Assembly: GCF_005886805.2 (NCBI RefSeq)
Contig: NZ_CP045430.1
Span: forward strand, 558,001 to 622,000
Reading direction: 5' to 3'
DNA length: 64,000 nucleotides
From: Pseudoalteromonas rubra
GTDB lineage: Bacteria; Pseudomonadota; Gammaproteobacteria; Enterobacterales; Alteromonadaceae
Below, piece by piece: positions 26,999-35,803 of the stretch. The notes beneath the pieces are model-generated. The model ran no database searches and was not told the origin of the DNA. It saw only the letters and a program-made list of their open reading frames with translations. The translations under genes were made by a program, and so were the position numbers. The number at the start of each line of letters is the position of its first letter. The stretch's first letter is position 1.

Positions 26999-27376
26999 TT
27001 AGCCCCGCTTATCCTGCTCAGATAATGATTCCAGCAAGTGCTCGAGCTCTTCCAGCTCCTGTGATTCAATCAAACGACTGTCAGCAAACATAGCAACTGG
27101 TAATGGGCCATCCAGTTCCAGTACATTTTTAGCAAATTCCTGAGCGTAAGCGGCCAAAGTGGGTACTTTCTCAACCTTCGCGGTGTACGACTTTTTATTG
27201 CCTTGCTCACCAATGCTCAACAAACCCTTATCGCCCATGCGCTCAAGTGTTTTACGTGTTGAAGAATATGACCAGTTGAAACGATCAGCGATGGCGTCGT
27301 GAATCTCTTTTGCAGTACGTGGCTCCTGTTGCCACAGTAGCTTGAGGATTTCTAGTTCGGTGGTGTTGGGTTTCAT
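26999..27376 (-). CDS. BlaI/MecI/CopY family repressor
   Basis: 125 residues, standard length. Winged-helix DNA-binding domain: ELEILKLLWQQEPRTAKEIHDAI, then WSYSSTRKTLERMGDKGLL with the recognition helix and GNKKSYTA wing. The C-terminal helices mediate dimerisation. Repressors of this family are inactivated by proteolysis by an M56 partner, which here is the next gene. Two dyad operators stand directly upstream. No beta-lactamase gene is present in the operon, so the target seems to be the metallopeptidase operon itself. Confidence 0.93.
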   Translation of the reverse strand: MKPNTTELEILKLLWQQEPRTAKEIHDAIADRFNWSYSSTRKTLERMGDKGLLSIGEQGNKKSYTAKVEKVPTLAAYAQEFAKNVLELDGPLPVAMFADSRLIESQELEELEHLLESLSEQDKRG

Positions 27377-27393
27377 CTCTATTATTCTTTTGA

Positions 27394-27445
27394 TGTGACA
27401 CTTGTCGCACTTTAACAGTTAAAAAAGTGCGACACAAGTCACACT
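27394..27445. promoter_or_regulatory. Probable BlaI operator pair
   Basis: Two inversely arranged sites: GTGACACTTGTCGCAC on the left and GTGCGACACAAGTCACAC on the right, separated by about 10 bases. Each has an internal dyad built on GACA/TGTC or GTC/GAC half sites, the type of core bound by BlaI/MecI repressors. The pair lies 18-69 bp before the blaI start codon, where the promoter should be. Confidence 0.65.
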
Positions 27446-27672
27446 TTACAGAAACAGCTATAGCATGGTTTCCAAACAACTGAAAATTAGCCCTTTCTTG
27501 CTAACCTCTGACTTGCAGGCAATACTATTTATATCTTTGTAAACCTGTGACTGTGGCAAAAGTTGACCTCAAACAACCGCCATTTTGTGAAACTTGATAC
27601 TTTTATGACAGTTAAGTGATACGGGCAAGCTGCTTATTTCTGTGATGTTTGCCCAATAAAATGGGGCAAGCA

Positions 27673-29301
27673 ATGGCAGAGACATTTCAGTTATTAGGCA
27701 GTTTGCTTGGCGGCCTGGGGATTTTCCTGGTTGCCATCGGTATGATGACCGACGGCCTGAAACTCGCTGCGGGAAGTTCGCTACGTAAAGTACTGGCGAC
27801 CTGGACTAAAACCCCGCAGCGGGGCATCGCTTCAGGTTTTTGTATGACCGCGCTGGTCCAATCTTCCAGTGCAGTCACCGTGGCGTCGCTGGGTTTCGTT
27901 AATGCCGGCCTCATAACCATGCATCAGGCACTGGGCATAGTTTATGGTGCCAATGTTGGCACCTCCGTTACTGGTTGGCTGGTTGCCGCAGTGGGCTTTA
28001 AGTTCAATATTCAAGCCATTGCGTTACCTCTAATTGGTTTAGGCGCGTTGATGAAACTGCTTCGACCACAAACCCGGCTCGCATCCGCAGGGCTCGCACT
28101 GGTCGGCTTTGGCTTGTTTTTCATTGGCATAGATATACTTAAAGGCGCATTTGAACATGTCGTCACAAGGTTTGACCTAAGCCAGTTCACTGCTCAGGGT
28201 CTGACCGGTATGCTGACATTTCTACTGGTCGGTATTGTCATGACCACACTTACACAGTCGTCCAGCGCCTCCATTGCGCTCACTATCACGGCAGCAGCCA
28301 GCGGCATGATAGGTCTCTATGCGGCTGGAGCCATGGTCATAGGTGCGAACATTGGTACTACCTCAACCTCTGTACTGGCAGCTATTGGCGCCACCTCTAA
28401 TGCCAAGCGCGTGGCTGCGGCTCAAGTCGTTTTTAATGCACTCACGGCACTTGTCGCCTTTGCAATATTGCCCGTACTATTTTACCTGATAACCCAGCTC
28501 ACCAGCTTTTTTAACCTGACAGCCAACCCTGCACTGTCTCTGGCACTATTTCATACCCTGTTTAACGTGTTAGGCGTGATGCTCATTTTTCCACTCAACA
28601 ATCGCTTGGCTGAGTTTTTGATGAAACGCTTTTGTAGCGCCGAGGAAACGGCCTCCCGGCCACGCTTTTTGGATAGAAACATTGCCCAGACCCCGGCACT
28701 GGCAACCAATGCAGTGCTGCTCGAAACTAAGCTAGTTGCCGATAAACTGCTGGCACAATACGAAAAATCCCAGCAACCTCTCGATAGCCTGGCCATAGAG
28801 CAGGAAATACATACCATCCAGATGTTATGCCAGCACATTACTAATTTCATTGTTACTGTTGAGCAATCAGCTCTGTCTGAAGAAACCACGGGTTTACTGG
28901 CAAAATTAATGCGCATTGAACACTACCTGTTTACCTGCTGCCATTGTGTTGAAAAGCTCGCTCAGCTACAACCACAAAAAGCATTAGCCGAACATCCTGA
29001 ACTGCATGCCCAGCTCGAAGAATATCAGTCTCAGCTAGGCCACTTTATGAAGACCAGCTTAGAAACACCATCAATGAACACAGAATCGTTTAAGGCCGCT
29101 CTCAGAGCACTGCAACAGCTACACGACGACGTCAAAGACGATCTGATCCTTGCCGGCACCAACGCTACTTTGCCAATTGACAATATGGTCCGCAATATTA
29201 ATGGTTTGTCCGATATGTGGCAGCTAACCCAGCAATGGCATAAAGCCATGCTGTTGTTATACCTCATTGACGAGCAGCTTAATCCAAACGCCTCTCCATA
29301 G
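27673..29301 (+). CDS. Na/Pi cotransporter family protein with PhoU-like tail
   Basis: 542 residues from the ATG at 27673, chosen because GGGG lies 7 nt before it; ATG 27661 and TTG 27649 are in-frame alternatives. Eight or so helices contain the two inverted repeats of the family, each with QSSSA (ALVQSSSAVTVAS and TLTQSSSASIALT). The C-terminal 190 residues are helical and PhoU-like. Proteins of this kind import phosphate with sodium or, in some bacteria, export it. It stands alone; regulation cannot be seen. Confidence 0.92.
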   Translation: MAETFQLLGSLLGGLGIFLVAIGMMTDGLKLAAGSSLRKVLATWTKTPQRGIASGFCMTALVQSSSAVTVASLGFVNAGLITMHQALGIVYGANVGTSVTGWLVAAVGFKFNIQAIALPLIGLGALMKLLRPQTRLASAGLALVGFGLFFIGIDILKGAFEHVVTRFDLSQFTAQGLTGMLTFLLVGIVMTTLTQSSSASIALTITAAASGMIGLYAAGAMVIGANIGTTSTSVLAAIGATSNAKRVAAAQVVFNALTALVAFAILPVLFYLITQLTSFFNLTANPALSLALFHTLFNVLGVMLIFPLNNRLAEFLMKRFCSAEETASRPRFLDRNIAQTPALATNAVLLETKLVADKLLAQYEKSQQPLDSLAIEQEIHTIQMLCQHITNFIVTVEQSALSEETTGLLAKLMRIEHYLFTCCHCVEKLAQLQPQKALAEHPELHAQLEEYQSQLGHFMKTSLETPSMNTESFKAALRALQQLHDDVKDDLILAGTNATLPIDNMVRNINGLSDMWQLTQQWHKAMLLLYLIDEQLNPNASP

Positions 29302-29598
29302 TACTGTGGAGGCACAAAGCTTGAGTGCGAGTAAGAATAAGACAAAAGCGCCGGCGTAATCCCGGCCCTTGTACCATTCAGGCAGATAACTGATCTACAA
29401 AAGTCAGGATGTTAAAAGTCACCTTTAAATTAAAGCACACCCGACGGGTCTCAGTACAGATTAACGCCGACCACCATGTCTCACACCTGCTGATTTATAA
29501 AATGCTAAACACAGTCTAAAACCCTCTCTTATTGAGACACGCAGTTGCAATTTTGCTAGCATGCCTGTTGTCTGATATATCTTTGGAAACCTTTACAA

Positions 29599-30795
29599 TT
29601 GCGCCTTTTATCTCACTTACTTGCTTCATCTGTTTTACTGTCGGCAGTCATAGCCGAGGCAGCCCCAGTATACGTACAAGCTGGGCCTGGAAGTTTTAAT
29701 CACGCAGCTCTCGACTTGCTGGCAGACCGTAACGCAGAGACCTTTCAACGCCTTTACTCGGGCACGCCTGATAATACTTACGCAACAGCTGCTGAAAATA
29801 ATGCGTGGGCTTTCAGCGCACTGGCCAACTCCACCATCGAAGGGCAACTGGTCCCGGCCATTGTGAATGCAATGCGCAACTATCGGGTCATTGAACTCAA
29901 AGCGTCTGTGCATATGCCCATCGAAATGTGTGTATTCGGATTAAACAACACCAGTAAAATTACGCATGCAGCCTCTCACCCGGCAGCTCTGAAACAGATC
30001 AACCGGTGGCTCAGTGTGCATCAGATAAAAACCAAACCTGTGCCAAAAGGCACCAACGAAGCGGCTCGCCTACTCGCTGATGGAAAATTTAATCAAAACA
30101 CAGTTGCAATCGGCAGTTGTGCACTTAAAGCAGTGTATCCTAAGCTGACATTGCGTGAAGTGGGCATTCAGGATAACGCAGATAACCAAACCTTATTTGC
30201 CTTAATGAAGTTGGAAAAACGGCCTCACAAAGTCAACGTGGACGAAGCACGCACAGCACTAAAACAGGTCGTGGTTCAAGCTCAAACACAAATAAATGCA
30301 CGATCGGACTCCGGTAAATCTGTGTTTTCGTTAATTGATAAGCGCCTTGCTCAAATGCAGTCTGTGGCGCTATTTAAAGCCAACAAGCACAAACCCATTG
30401 AAGACTTATCCCGTGAAGTTGTAGTGCTCTCACAAGCGCTGGAACAAGCCAGACAGCAATGCCTGGATACAAATAGTGTGAAGGCATTTTTTCAGGCACA
30501 GATGGATGCGGCCAAGGCGATTCAATATCGATATCGCGCACAATGGCTGGCTGAAGGCGTGCCCAACAAAACGGCCGATCTCACCAAATTAAGACATAGC
30601 CTGAATCATCTCGGCTCAGCCATACTCGAAACACTGACCAGTCACCTGGCAAAACATGGCAACTTAACCCCGGAACTGGAGCCTGTTTTTAATGCTGTGC
30701 TAGTCACCGATAACTTAACAGGCAAAGACAAACAAAGACTTTACCGGGCATTACAAAGCGTACGCAGGGTTAAGAACTGCCAGGCAACCGACTAA
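29599..30795 (+). CDS. Exported fusion of a prephenate-dehydratase-like domain and an AroQ-gamma chorismate mutase
   Basis: 398 residues. The start is a TTG; no ATG exists before residue 90, a stop lies at 29557, and a full signal peptide (cut near AEA) follows at once. Residues 25-210 look like prephenate dehydratase: ANSTIEG for ENSxxG, ASHPAAL for the SHPQAL motif, AIGSCAL, and DNADNQTLF for the NxTRF motif, where Thr198 is kept and Arg is Leu. Residues 230-390 look like the secreted AroQ-gamma chorismate mutase: KRLAQMQSVALFKANK, PIEDLSREVVVL and FFQAQMDAAKAIQ, which hold the usual Arg, Lys, Arg, Gln and Lys. Together they would turn chorismate into phenylpyruvate in the periplasm. No ACT regulatory domain is present. 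Confidence 0.85.
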   Translation: MRLLSHLLASSVLLSAVIAEAAPVYVQAGPGSFNHAALDLLADRNAETFQRLYSGTPDNTYATAAENNAWAFSALANSTIEGQLVPAIVNAMRNYRVIELKASVHMPIEMCVFGLNNTSKITHAASHPAALKQINRWLSVHQIKTKPVPKGTNEAARLLADGKFNQNTVAIGSCALKAVYPKLTLREVGIQDNADNQTLFALMKLEKRPHKVNVDEARTALKQVVVQAQTQINARSDSGKSVFSLIDKRLAQMQSVALFKANKHKPIEDLSREVVVLSQALEQARQQCLDTNSVKAFFQAQMDAAKAIQYRYRAQWLAEGVPNKTADLTKLRHSLNHLGSAILETLTSHLAKHGNLTPELEPVFNAVLVTDNLTGKDKQRLYRALQSVRRVKNCQATD

Positions 30796-30867
30796 TCGGA
30801 TCGCACTGATTTACCATTATCCACCCGCCCTTGGCGCCGATAAAGCAGAACGGGCTGATATGATCAA

Positions 30868-30905
30868 AAAAATACCGCCACTACATTGATAGTGACGGTA
30901 TTTTT
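30868..30905. terminator. Strong bidirectional terminator
   Basis: 16-bp arms with one mismatch, AAAAATACCGCCACTA and TAGTGACGGTATTTTT, around a 6-nt loop. The A-run at one side and T-run at the other make it a terminator for both strands, serving the convergent PDT-AroQ gene and the serine protease gene. Confidence 0.9.
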
Positions 30906-30950
30906 GCATGTTTAGACAATTGTAATGCCTCTAAAAAATCTCAGGGTTGG

Positions 30951-33503
30951 TTACTTCTTAATACGACGAGTAAACAACGCCAAAGACATCAGCAACAAGG
31001 CAAAGGAACCAAAAGAACCGCTGTCCTTTTTAGGCTGTTCTGCGGTTACATTATTGCTACTGGCAGACTTTTCTACAGCAACTTTAATGGTCTCAGTTGA
31101 CGATAAGCCAAAAGAGTCAGTTACTGTAACGGCAAATTCAAGCACCTCACTCTGAGTGATATCAGGTGCTGTTACACTTAATTGTGCGTCACTACCAGAA
31201 ACATTCACACTGGTCCCGGATACTTGTTCCCAGCTGTATGTCAGCGTATCACCTTCCGGGTCAACAGAAGCCGATGCGTTTAGTTCAATATTTTGACCCG
31301 CGGCAACCAAAGTTGAGTTGGCTGTCAACGTAACCTGGGGTGCTTTGTTTTCAACAATCGCTACCGTAAACAACTGTGACGATTTGGCACCATACTCATC
31401 TTCTGCTGTGAACTCATACACCAGAGTTTGACCAATCTGCTCTTCACCCGCCTTCAAATTCATGATGGCTGTCTCAGCAATAGATGCCGAGTCATCGCTT
31501 GAAAGATTTACCCAAGTGTAAGACAACGCATCGCCTTCAGGATCGATCGTCGCACTTGCATCTAGTGTAAACTCAGAGCCACCTCGAACCTCAATGCTCG
31601 CCTCAGCGACATTGATCACTGGTTGCTTGTTTTCATCGATGGTCACAGTAACATGTTGTTTAGATACTGCACCGTACTCATCAGTTGCAGTGACTTCAAA
31701 TACCTGAGTTACGGTCTCATTGACTAACGGCGCTACAAAACTAAACGCTTCTTCAGTGCTCAATACAGTTTCAGGTGCATTGATATCAGTCCAGGCCAGC
31801 GTATAACTGTTTCCTTCCGGATCGCTTGTCCCAGTTGCATCAAGGGTAATCTCCATACCACTTCTTACACTGAGTTCTGCCTCTGCAAGCTTGATAGCAG
31901 GGCTTAGATTTTCACGCATTTTTATGTTCAGTGCTTTGAGCACAACATTATCATTACCATCACTGACGGAGCCATCTTTGAAGTACTCAAACATCACAGT
32001 ATTTAAGCCTTTACCCAACTCAAATGAAGCTGACTCATACGAATTGGATTCACCACTCTGTCTTAGCACTTGTTCACCGTTGATATAAAAAGTGAAAAAG
32101 TCATAGCCAAGTTCCGATGAAAGCAGGTACTCGAAATCAATGCCCATAGCCAGATCATGATTGATTTCAGCCATCAAAATAGTTTTCTGTGACGACTCAT
32201 TCAACTCTGGGGTTTCCGACCCGTCTGTTATGTCACCACTCACCAGAAGTGGTGTTTGCGTATTGTCCGCAGCAGTCTCTTCACTGATGAACCACGGTGC
32301 GTCACCACCTGTGTACCATTGCACGAAAGACTCTGAAGACATGTGTGCGTTGATATCGACCTGGCTGGCTGGGATCTTCTCGTAGTTATAGGTATGGCTG
32401 CGCGACGATACGTCCTGGTTTACCAGCTCAGCGCTCAAGGTAAACTGCCCCTCTTTAATGCTGTCCGATGTAGAAACCAATACATCGCATTGCTGACCTG
32501 GTTCAATCGCAGCAGTAGTACAGTTTTCAGATGCGATACTCACACCTGCAGACGCGTCAGATAGCAGAATAGCTGCGATATCAACTGTAAGGTCTGACTT
32601 GTTTTTTAAGGCAATTGACACTGTAGTATCTGGCTTGTCTGCGAGTACTGTATCAGCAGCTTGGAACCCTACGTACTGCTGATTTCGAATCACCCACTCA
32701 TTTAAAGCAGCAACATCAGCATATACACCAGGTTTGAATTCATAAGCACACCCCTCTCCCCAGCTAACGACACCAACCTGGATCCAACGGCTATCACGAT
32801 TGACGATCAGAGGGCCGCCACTGTCCCCCTGACAAGAGTCTTTACCTCCCTCATCGAATCCGGCACAAATCATACTATCTGAAATGCTACCGTTGTAATG
32901 CTGGGCATCATTACAAACCTCGTTTGAGATATAAGGCACGTCCACTTCATGGAGTTTATCTGGCGAAGGGCCACCTGCATATAGCGCCCCCCACCCCATC
33001 ACTTTAAAGTTCTCACCCACAACATAACTGCGTTTCAGTTCAGGGTCTGCCAGTTCAATCGGTGTTATCCCTTCAACAGGTGATTCCAGAGTAAGAACCG
33101 CAATGTCATTGTTATAGTTATATTGATCACGATAGCGTTCATGCATGACGATATCAGTTACTTTATAGAGCTGCCCCTGACTTTCATCTGTCAGGTCATG
33201 ACCACCAAACCTCACCGCAAAGTCACTGGCACTCCAGCCTTCAACACAATGAGCTGCAGTCAACACTTTATTCGGCGCAATCAGAGAAGAGCCACAATAG
33301 TGGCCATAGTTATCACCATTAAAAAGTTGTAGGCTACCCATAAATGGATAGGCAAATGGTATTGTTTCCCCCCCACCCACAATTCTAACATCGCCCATAG
33401 CTGCACGTGGTTGCGGTTGCAGCTTCTCCTTCGCAAGCGCTACCCCAGCCAGGGAAGTGGATGCTAAAGTGAATAAGAGTACTTTTTTTATTGTCGATTC
33501 CAT
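30951..33503 (-). CDS. Secreted trypsin-like (S1) protease with Ig/PKD-like repeats and a GlyGly-CTERM-like tail
   Basis: 850 residues. Signal peptide 1-25. The S1 domain starts at RIVGG (new N-terminus after activation) and has TAAHC (His), NNDIAVL (Asp) and GDSGGP (Ser), with DSC six before Ser indicating trypsin-like cleavage after Arg/Lys. Residues 280-520 are beta-rich, then three related repeats of about 90 residues follow, each with LDASxxxDPEGxxLxYxW, which are PKD/cadherin-like. The end, SGSFGSFALLLMSLALFTRR followed by Lys residues, is a hydrophobic tail with basic end like the rhombosortase-processed GlyGly-CTERM signal. Type II secretion and surface release are therefore likely. 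Confidence 0.93.
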   Translation of the reverse strand: MESTIKKVLLFTLASTSLAGVALAKEKLQPQPRAAMGDVRIVGGGETIPFAYPFMGSLQLFNGDNYGHYCGSSLIAPNKVLTAAHCVEGWSASDFAVRFGGHDLTDESQGQLYKVTDIVMHERYRDQYNYNNDIAVLTLESPVEGITPIELADPELKRSYVVGENFKVMGWGALYAGGPSPDKLHEVDVPYISNEVCNDAQHYNGSISDSMICAGFDEGGKDSCQGDSGGPLIVNRDSRWIQVGVVSWGEGCAYEFKPGVYADVAALNEWVIRNQQYVGFQAADTVLADKPDTTVSIALKNKSDLTVDIAAILLSDASAGVSIASENCTTAAIEPGQQCDVLVSTSDSIKEGQFTLSAELVNQDVSSRSHTYNYEKIPASQVDINAHMSSESFVQWYTGGDAPWFISEETAADNTQTPLLVSGDITDGSETPELNESSQKTILMAEINHDLAMGIDFEYLLSSELGYDFFTFYINGEQVLRQSGESNSYESASFELGKGLNTVMFEYFKDGSVSDGNDNVVLKALNIKMRENLSPAIKLAEAELSVRSGMEITLDATGTSDPEGNSYTLAWTDINAPETVLSTEEAFSFVAPLVNETVTQVFEVTATDEYGAVSKQHVTVTIDENKQPVINVAEASIEVRGGSEFTLDASATIDPEGDALSYTWVNLSSDDSASIAETAIMNLKAGEEQIGQTLVYEFTAEDEYGAKSSQLFTVAIVENKAPQVTLTANSTLVAAGQNIELNASASVDPEGDTLTYSWEQVSGTSVNVSGSDAQLSVTAPDITQSEVLEFAVTVTDSFGLSSTETIKVAVEKSASSNNVTAEQPKKDSGSFGSFALLLMSLALFTRRIKK

Positions 33504-33715
33504 GTAGATTATCCTGATTTTAAACTACTTGTTTACTTAGTGCCAAACAATCAACAAATTACCACAAATTGTTCCTAAATATAAAACAAAATACGCAAGA
33601 TATTGTCACTTGAACAAAAAAAGTACTAACAAAAAAAGAAGTGCCCTGAGTTCTAGAGCATTGGTAACAATAAGAAAGGCAATTACTGAGGCGTAACTAT
33701 CTAATATCTATAAAA

Positions 33716-33743
33716 TTACTGACCGAAGTCATTCGGCCAGTAA
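33716..33743 (-). terminator. Terminator after the first S9 peptidase gene
   Basis: Imperfect 12-bp arms (TTACTGACCGAA and TTCGGCCAGTAA) with a 4-nt loop, 50 bp past the stop of the minus-strand S9 gene. On the minus strand it is followed by AATTTTATAG. Confidence 0.6.
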
Positions 33744-33793
33744 ATCTTAATAAACAGCTCATGGGCCTCATAGTCGGGCCCGTGATCGTTTAA

Positions 33794-35695
33794 TTAAAGT
33801 GTGTCATCCAGCCACTTAAAGAATTCACGTTGCCAGACAATGCCATTTTGTGGTGTGAGTACCCAGTGGTTTTCTTCAGGGAAGTACAGGAAGCGGCTTT
33901 TCAGACCACGCAATTTCGCTGCCTGGAATGCCTGGATCCCCTGCTCCAGCGGTACCCGGTAATCTTTACCACCGTGGATAACAAACATAGGTGCATCCCA
34001 TTTATCCACATAGCTGATTGGATTAAAGGCCCCGTAAGTTTTATCGGTTGCAGCGTTTTTCTCCCAGTACGCACCGCCAAACTCGTGGTCAACGAAGAAG
34101 ATTTCTTCTGTGCTACCGTACATGCTCCGCAGGTCGAAGATACCGCAATGTGCGATAAAGGACTTGAATCGACCATCGTGATTGCCAGCCAGGTAAAAAG
34201 CGGAATAACCACCAAAACTAGCGCCGACTGCTGCGATACGAGTTTTATCGACATAAGACGCTTTAGACACCTCATCAATGGCATCAAGGTAATCCTGCAT
34301 CACTTTACCACCCCAGTCCTGAGTGATGTCTTCATTCCACTTAACCCCATGTCCTGGCATACCACGACGATTTGGTGCAACCACAATATAACCTTGCGAC
34401 GCCATTACCTGGAAGTTCCAACGGAAAGAGTAAAACTGTGAGAGTGCAGACTGAGGGCCACCTTGCAGATACAACAAAGTCGGATACTTCTTCGTTTCAT
34501 CGAAGTTTGGCGGATAGATAACCCAGGTCAGCATATCCTGGCCATCTTTGGTCTTTACCATCTGCTTTTTAACGGTTGGCAGGTCCATATTGGCATAAAA
34601 TGCATCATTGACCTTAGTCAGTGCGCTCAGCTTTTGGCTTTTTAAATCAAAGCGGTAAATTTCTTTCGCTTTGTTCATACTATTACGCGTTACTACCAGC
34701 TGTTTATCCAGTGCAGCTACAATGCCATTCACATCGAACTGGCCCCGGGTGAGCTGCTTAATAGCCGGTCTGGCTTTTGGATTGGTAGTTACAGATACCT
34801 GGAATAACTGGATTGTGCCGTCGGTTGGCGCCACAAAGTAAATGTGTTTACCGTCTTCGCTCCACTTAAAGCTGTTTACGGTGCCATCCCAGTGTGCGGT
34901 CAAATTAATATTTTGACCCTTACCTCTGATGATGATGTCGTTCTTATCAGCTTCGTAGCCAGGTGTGGTCATTTGCAACCAGGCCAGGTGCCCCTTTGAC
35001 GAAAATGCGGGGTACTTGTCATAACCGGGGTTGCTTTGTGTCAGGTTAGTCGTCTGCTTGCTGGCCAGGTTGTAACGATAAATATCGGTATTGGTGCTGG
35101 CAACATATTCTGCACCAGTGAGCTTTTTACTCACATAATAGATATTCTCGCCTTTAGGTCCCCAGATATAATCACTGCCGCCGCCAAATGGAGAAGTCGG
35201 GCTATCAAAAGGTTGCCCCAGCATAATGTCGACTTTTTCTTCTGTTTTCAGATCCTGATAAAACACATGCTTATAGCTGCCATCTTTCCAGGTGTCCCAG
35301 TGACGGTAGTTCAGGTCATCATACACATAGGCATTTGCTTGAGTCAGCGCCTTGTGTCTGTCAGATGCCAGCACGGCTTCCACTTCAACCTTTTCGTGGA
35401 ACAGTTTTTTGCTGCCATCAGGCGAGATTTTGCTGTTTGCCAGCAGTCCCTGGTAGGCGTCAAGAAGCTGAGGCGTTCCACCTTTGAGCGGCACCTGATA
35501 GACTTTGCTGTCAAAGTTGTTCATCTCAACACTGGGCATAGTCACTTTGTAAATGACGTGGGTTTTGTCTTTATTTAGCCCCAATGCACTGACACGTTTT
35601 ACCTGCCAAAGTTTTTCCGGCGTCATCACCTCTTTGGCGGCCACACCAGTCGTCATTGCCAGTCCCAGGCCAGCACTTACTAGAATTCGCAACAT
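33794..35695 (-). CDS. Exported S9 family peptidase (prolyl oligopeptidase type)
   Basis: 633 residues. Signal peptide ends near VAAKE. Residues 30-370 form the seven-bladed propeller of S9 peptidases (repeated DGxxxL-type strands such as ISPDGSKKLF and WSEDGKHIYF). The C-terminal hydrolase has GASFGGYSAF (Ser), HGGKDYRVP (Asp) and PEENHWV (His). It would cleave short peptides in the periplasm or outside. It is 108 bp after the PhzF gene on the same strand. Distinct from, and only distantly like, the S9 protein at 37944. Confidence 0.93.
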   Translation of the reverse strand: MLRILVSAGLGLAMTTGVAAKEVMTPEKLWQVKRVSALGLNKDKTHVIYKVTMPSVEMNNFDSKVYQVPLKGGTPQLLDAYQGLLANSKISPDGSKKLFHEKVEVEAVLASDRHKALTQANAYVYDDLNYRHWDTWKDGSYKHVFYQDLKTEEKVDIMLGQPFDSPTSPFGGGSDYIWGPKGENIYYVSKKLTGAEYVASTNTDIYRYNLASKQTTNLTQSNPGYDKYPAFSSKGHLAWLQMTTPGYEADKNDIIIRGKGQNINLTAHWDGTVNSFKWSEDGKHIYFVAPTDGTIQLFQVSVTTNPKARPAIKQLTRGQFDVNGIVAALDKQLVVTRNSMNKAKEIYRFDLKSQKLSALTKVNDAFYANMDLPTVKKQMVKTKDGQDMLTWVIYPPNFDETKKYPTLLYLQGGPQSALSQFYSFRWNFQVMASQGYIVVAPNRRGMPGHGVKWNEDITQDWGGKVMQDYLDAIDEVSKASYVDKTRIAAVGASFGGYSAFYLAGNHDGRFKSFIAHCGIFDLRSMYGSTEEIFFVDHEFGGAYWEKNAATDKTYGAFNPISYVDKWDAPMFVIHGGKDYRVPLEQGIQAFQAAKLRGLKSRFLYFPEENHWVLTPQNGIVWQREFFKWLDDTL

Positions 35696-35803
35696 CGCGA
35701 AATACCTCCGAAAATTGAATCCCAGCTAGACTACCTAAATTAACAGAAAGTTAAAAGAGATAGCGATGAGCGGCTTTGCTCTGTACAGTTATGACCTATC
35801 AAC

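Noticed and set aside
26999..27376. Beta-lactam resistance locus
   Set aside because: BlaI and an M56 protein are present, but no beta-lactamase and no penicillin-binding sensor domain; the outer domain is M23.
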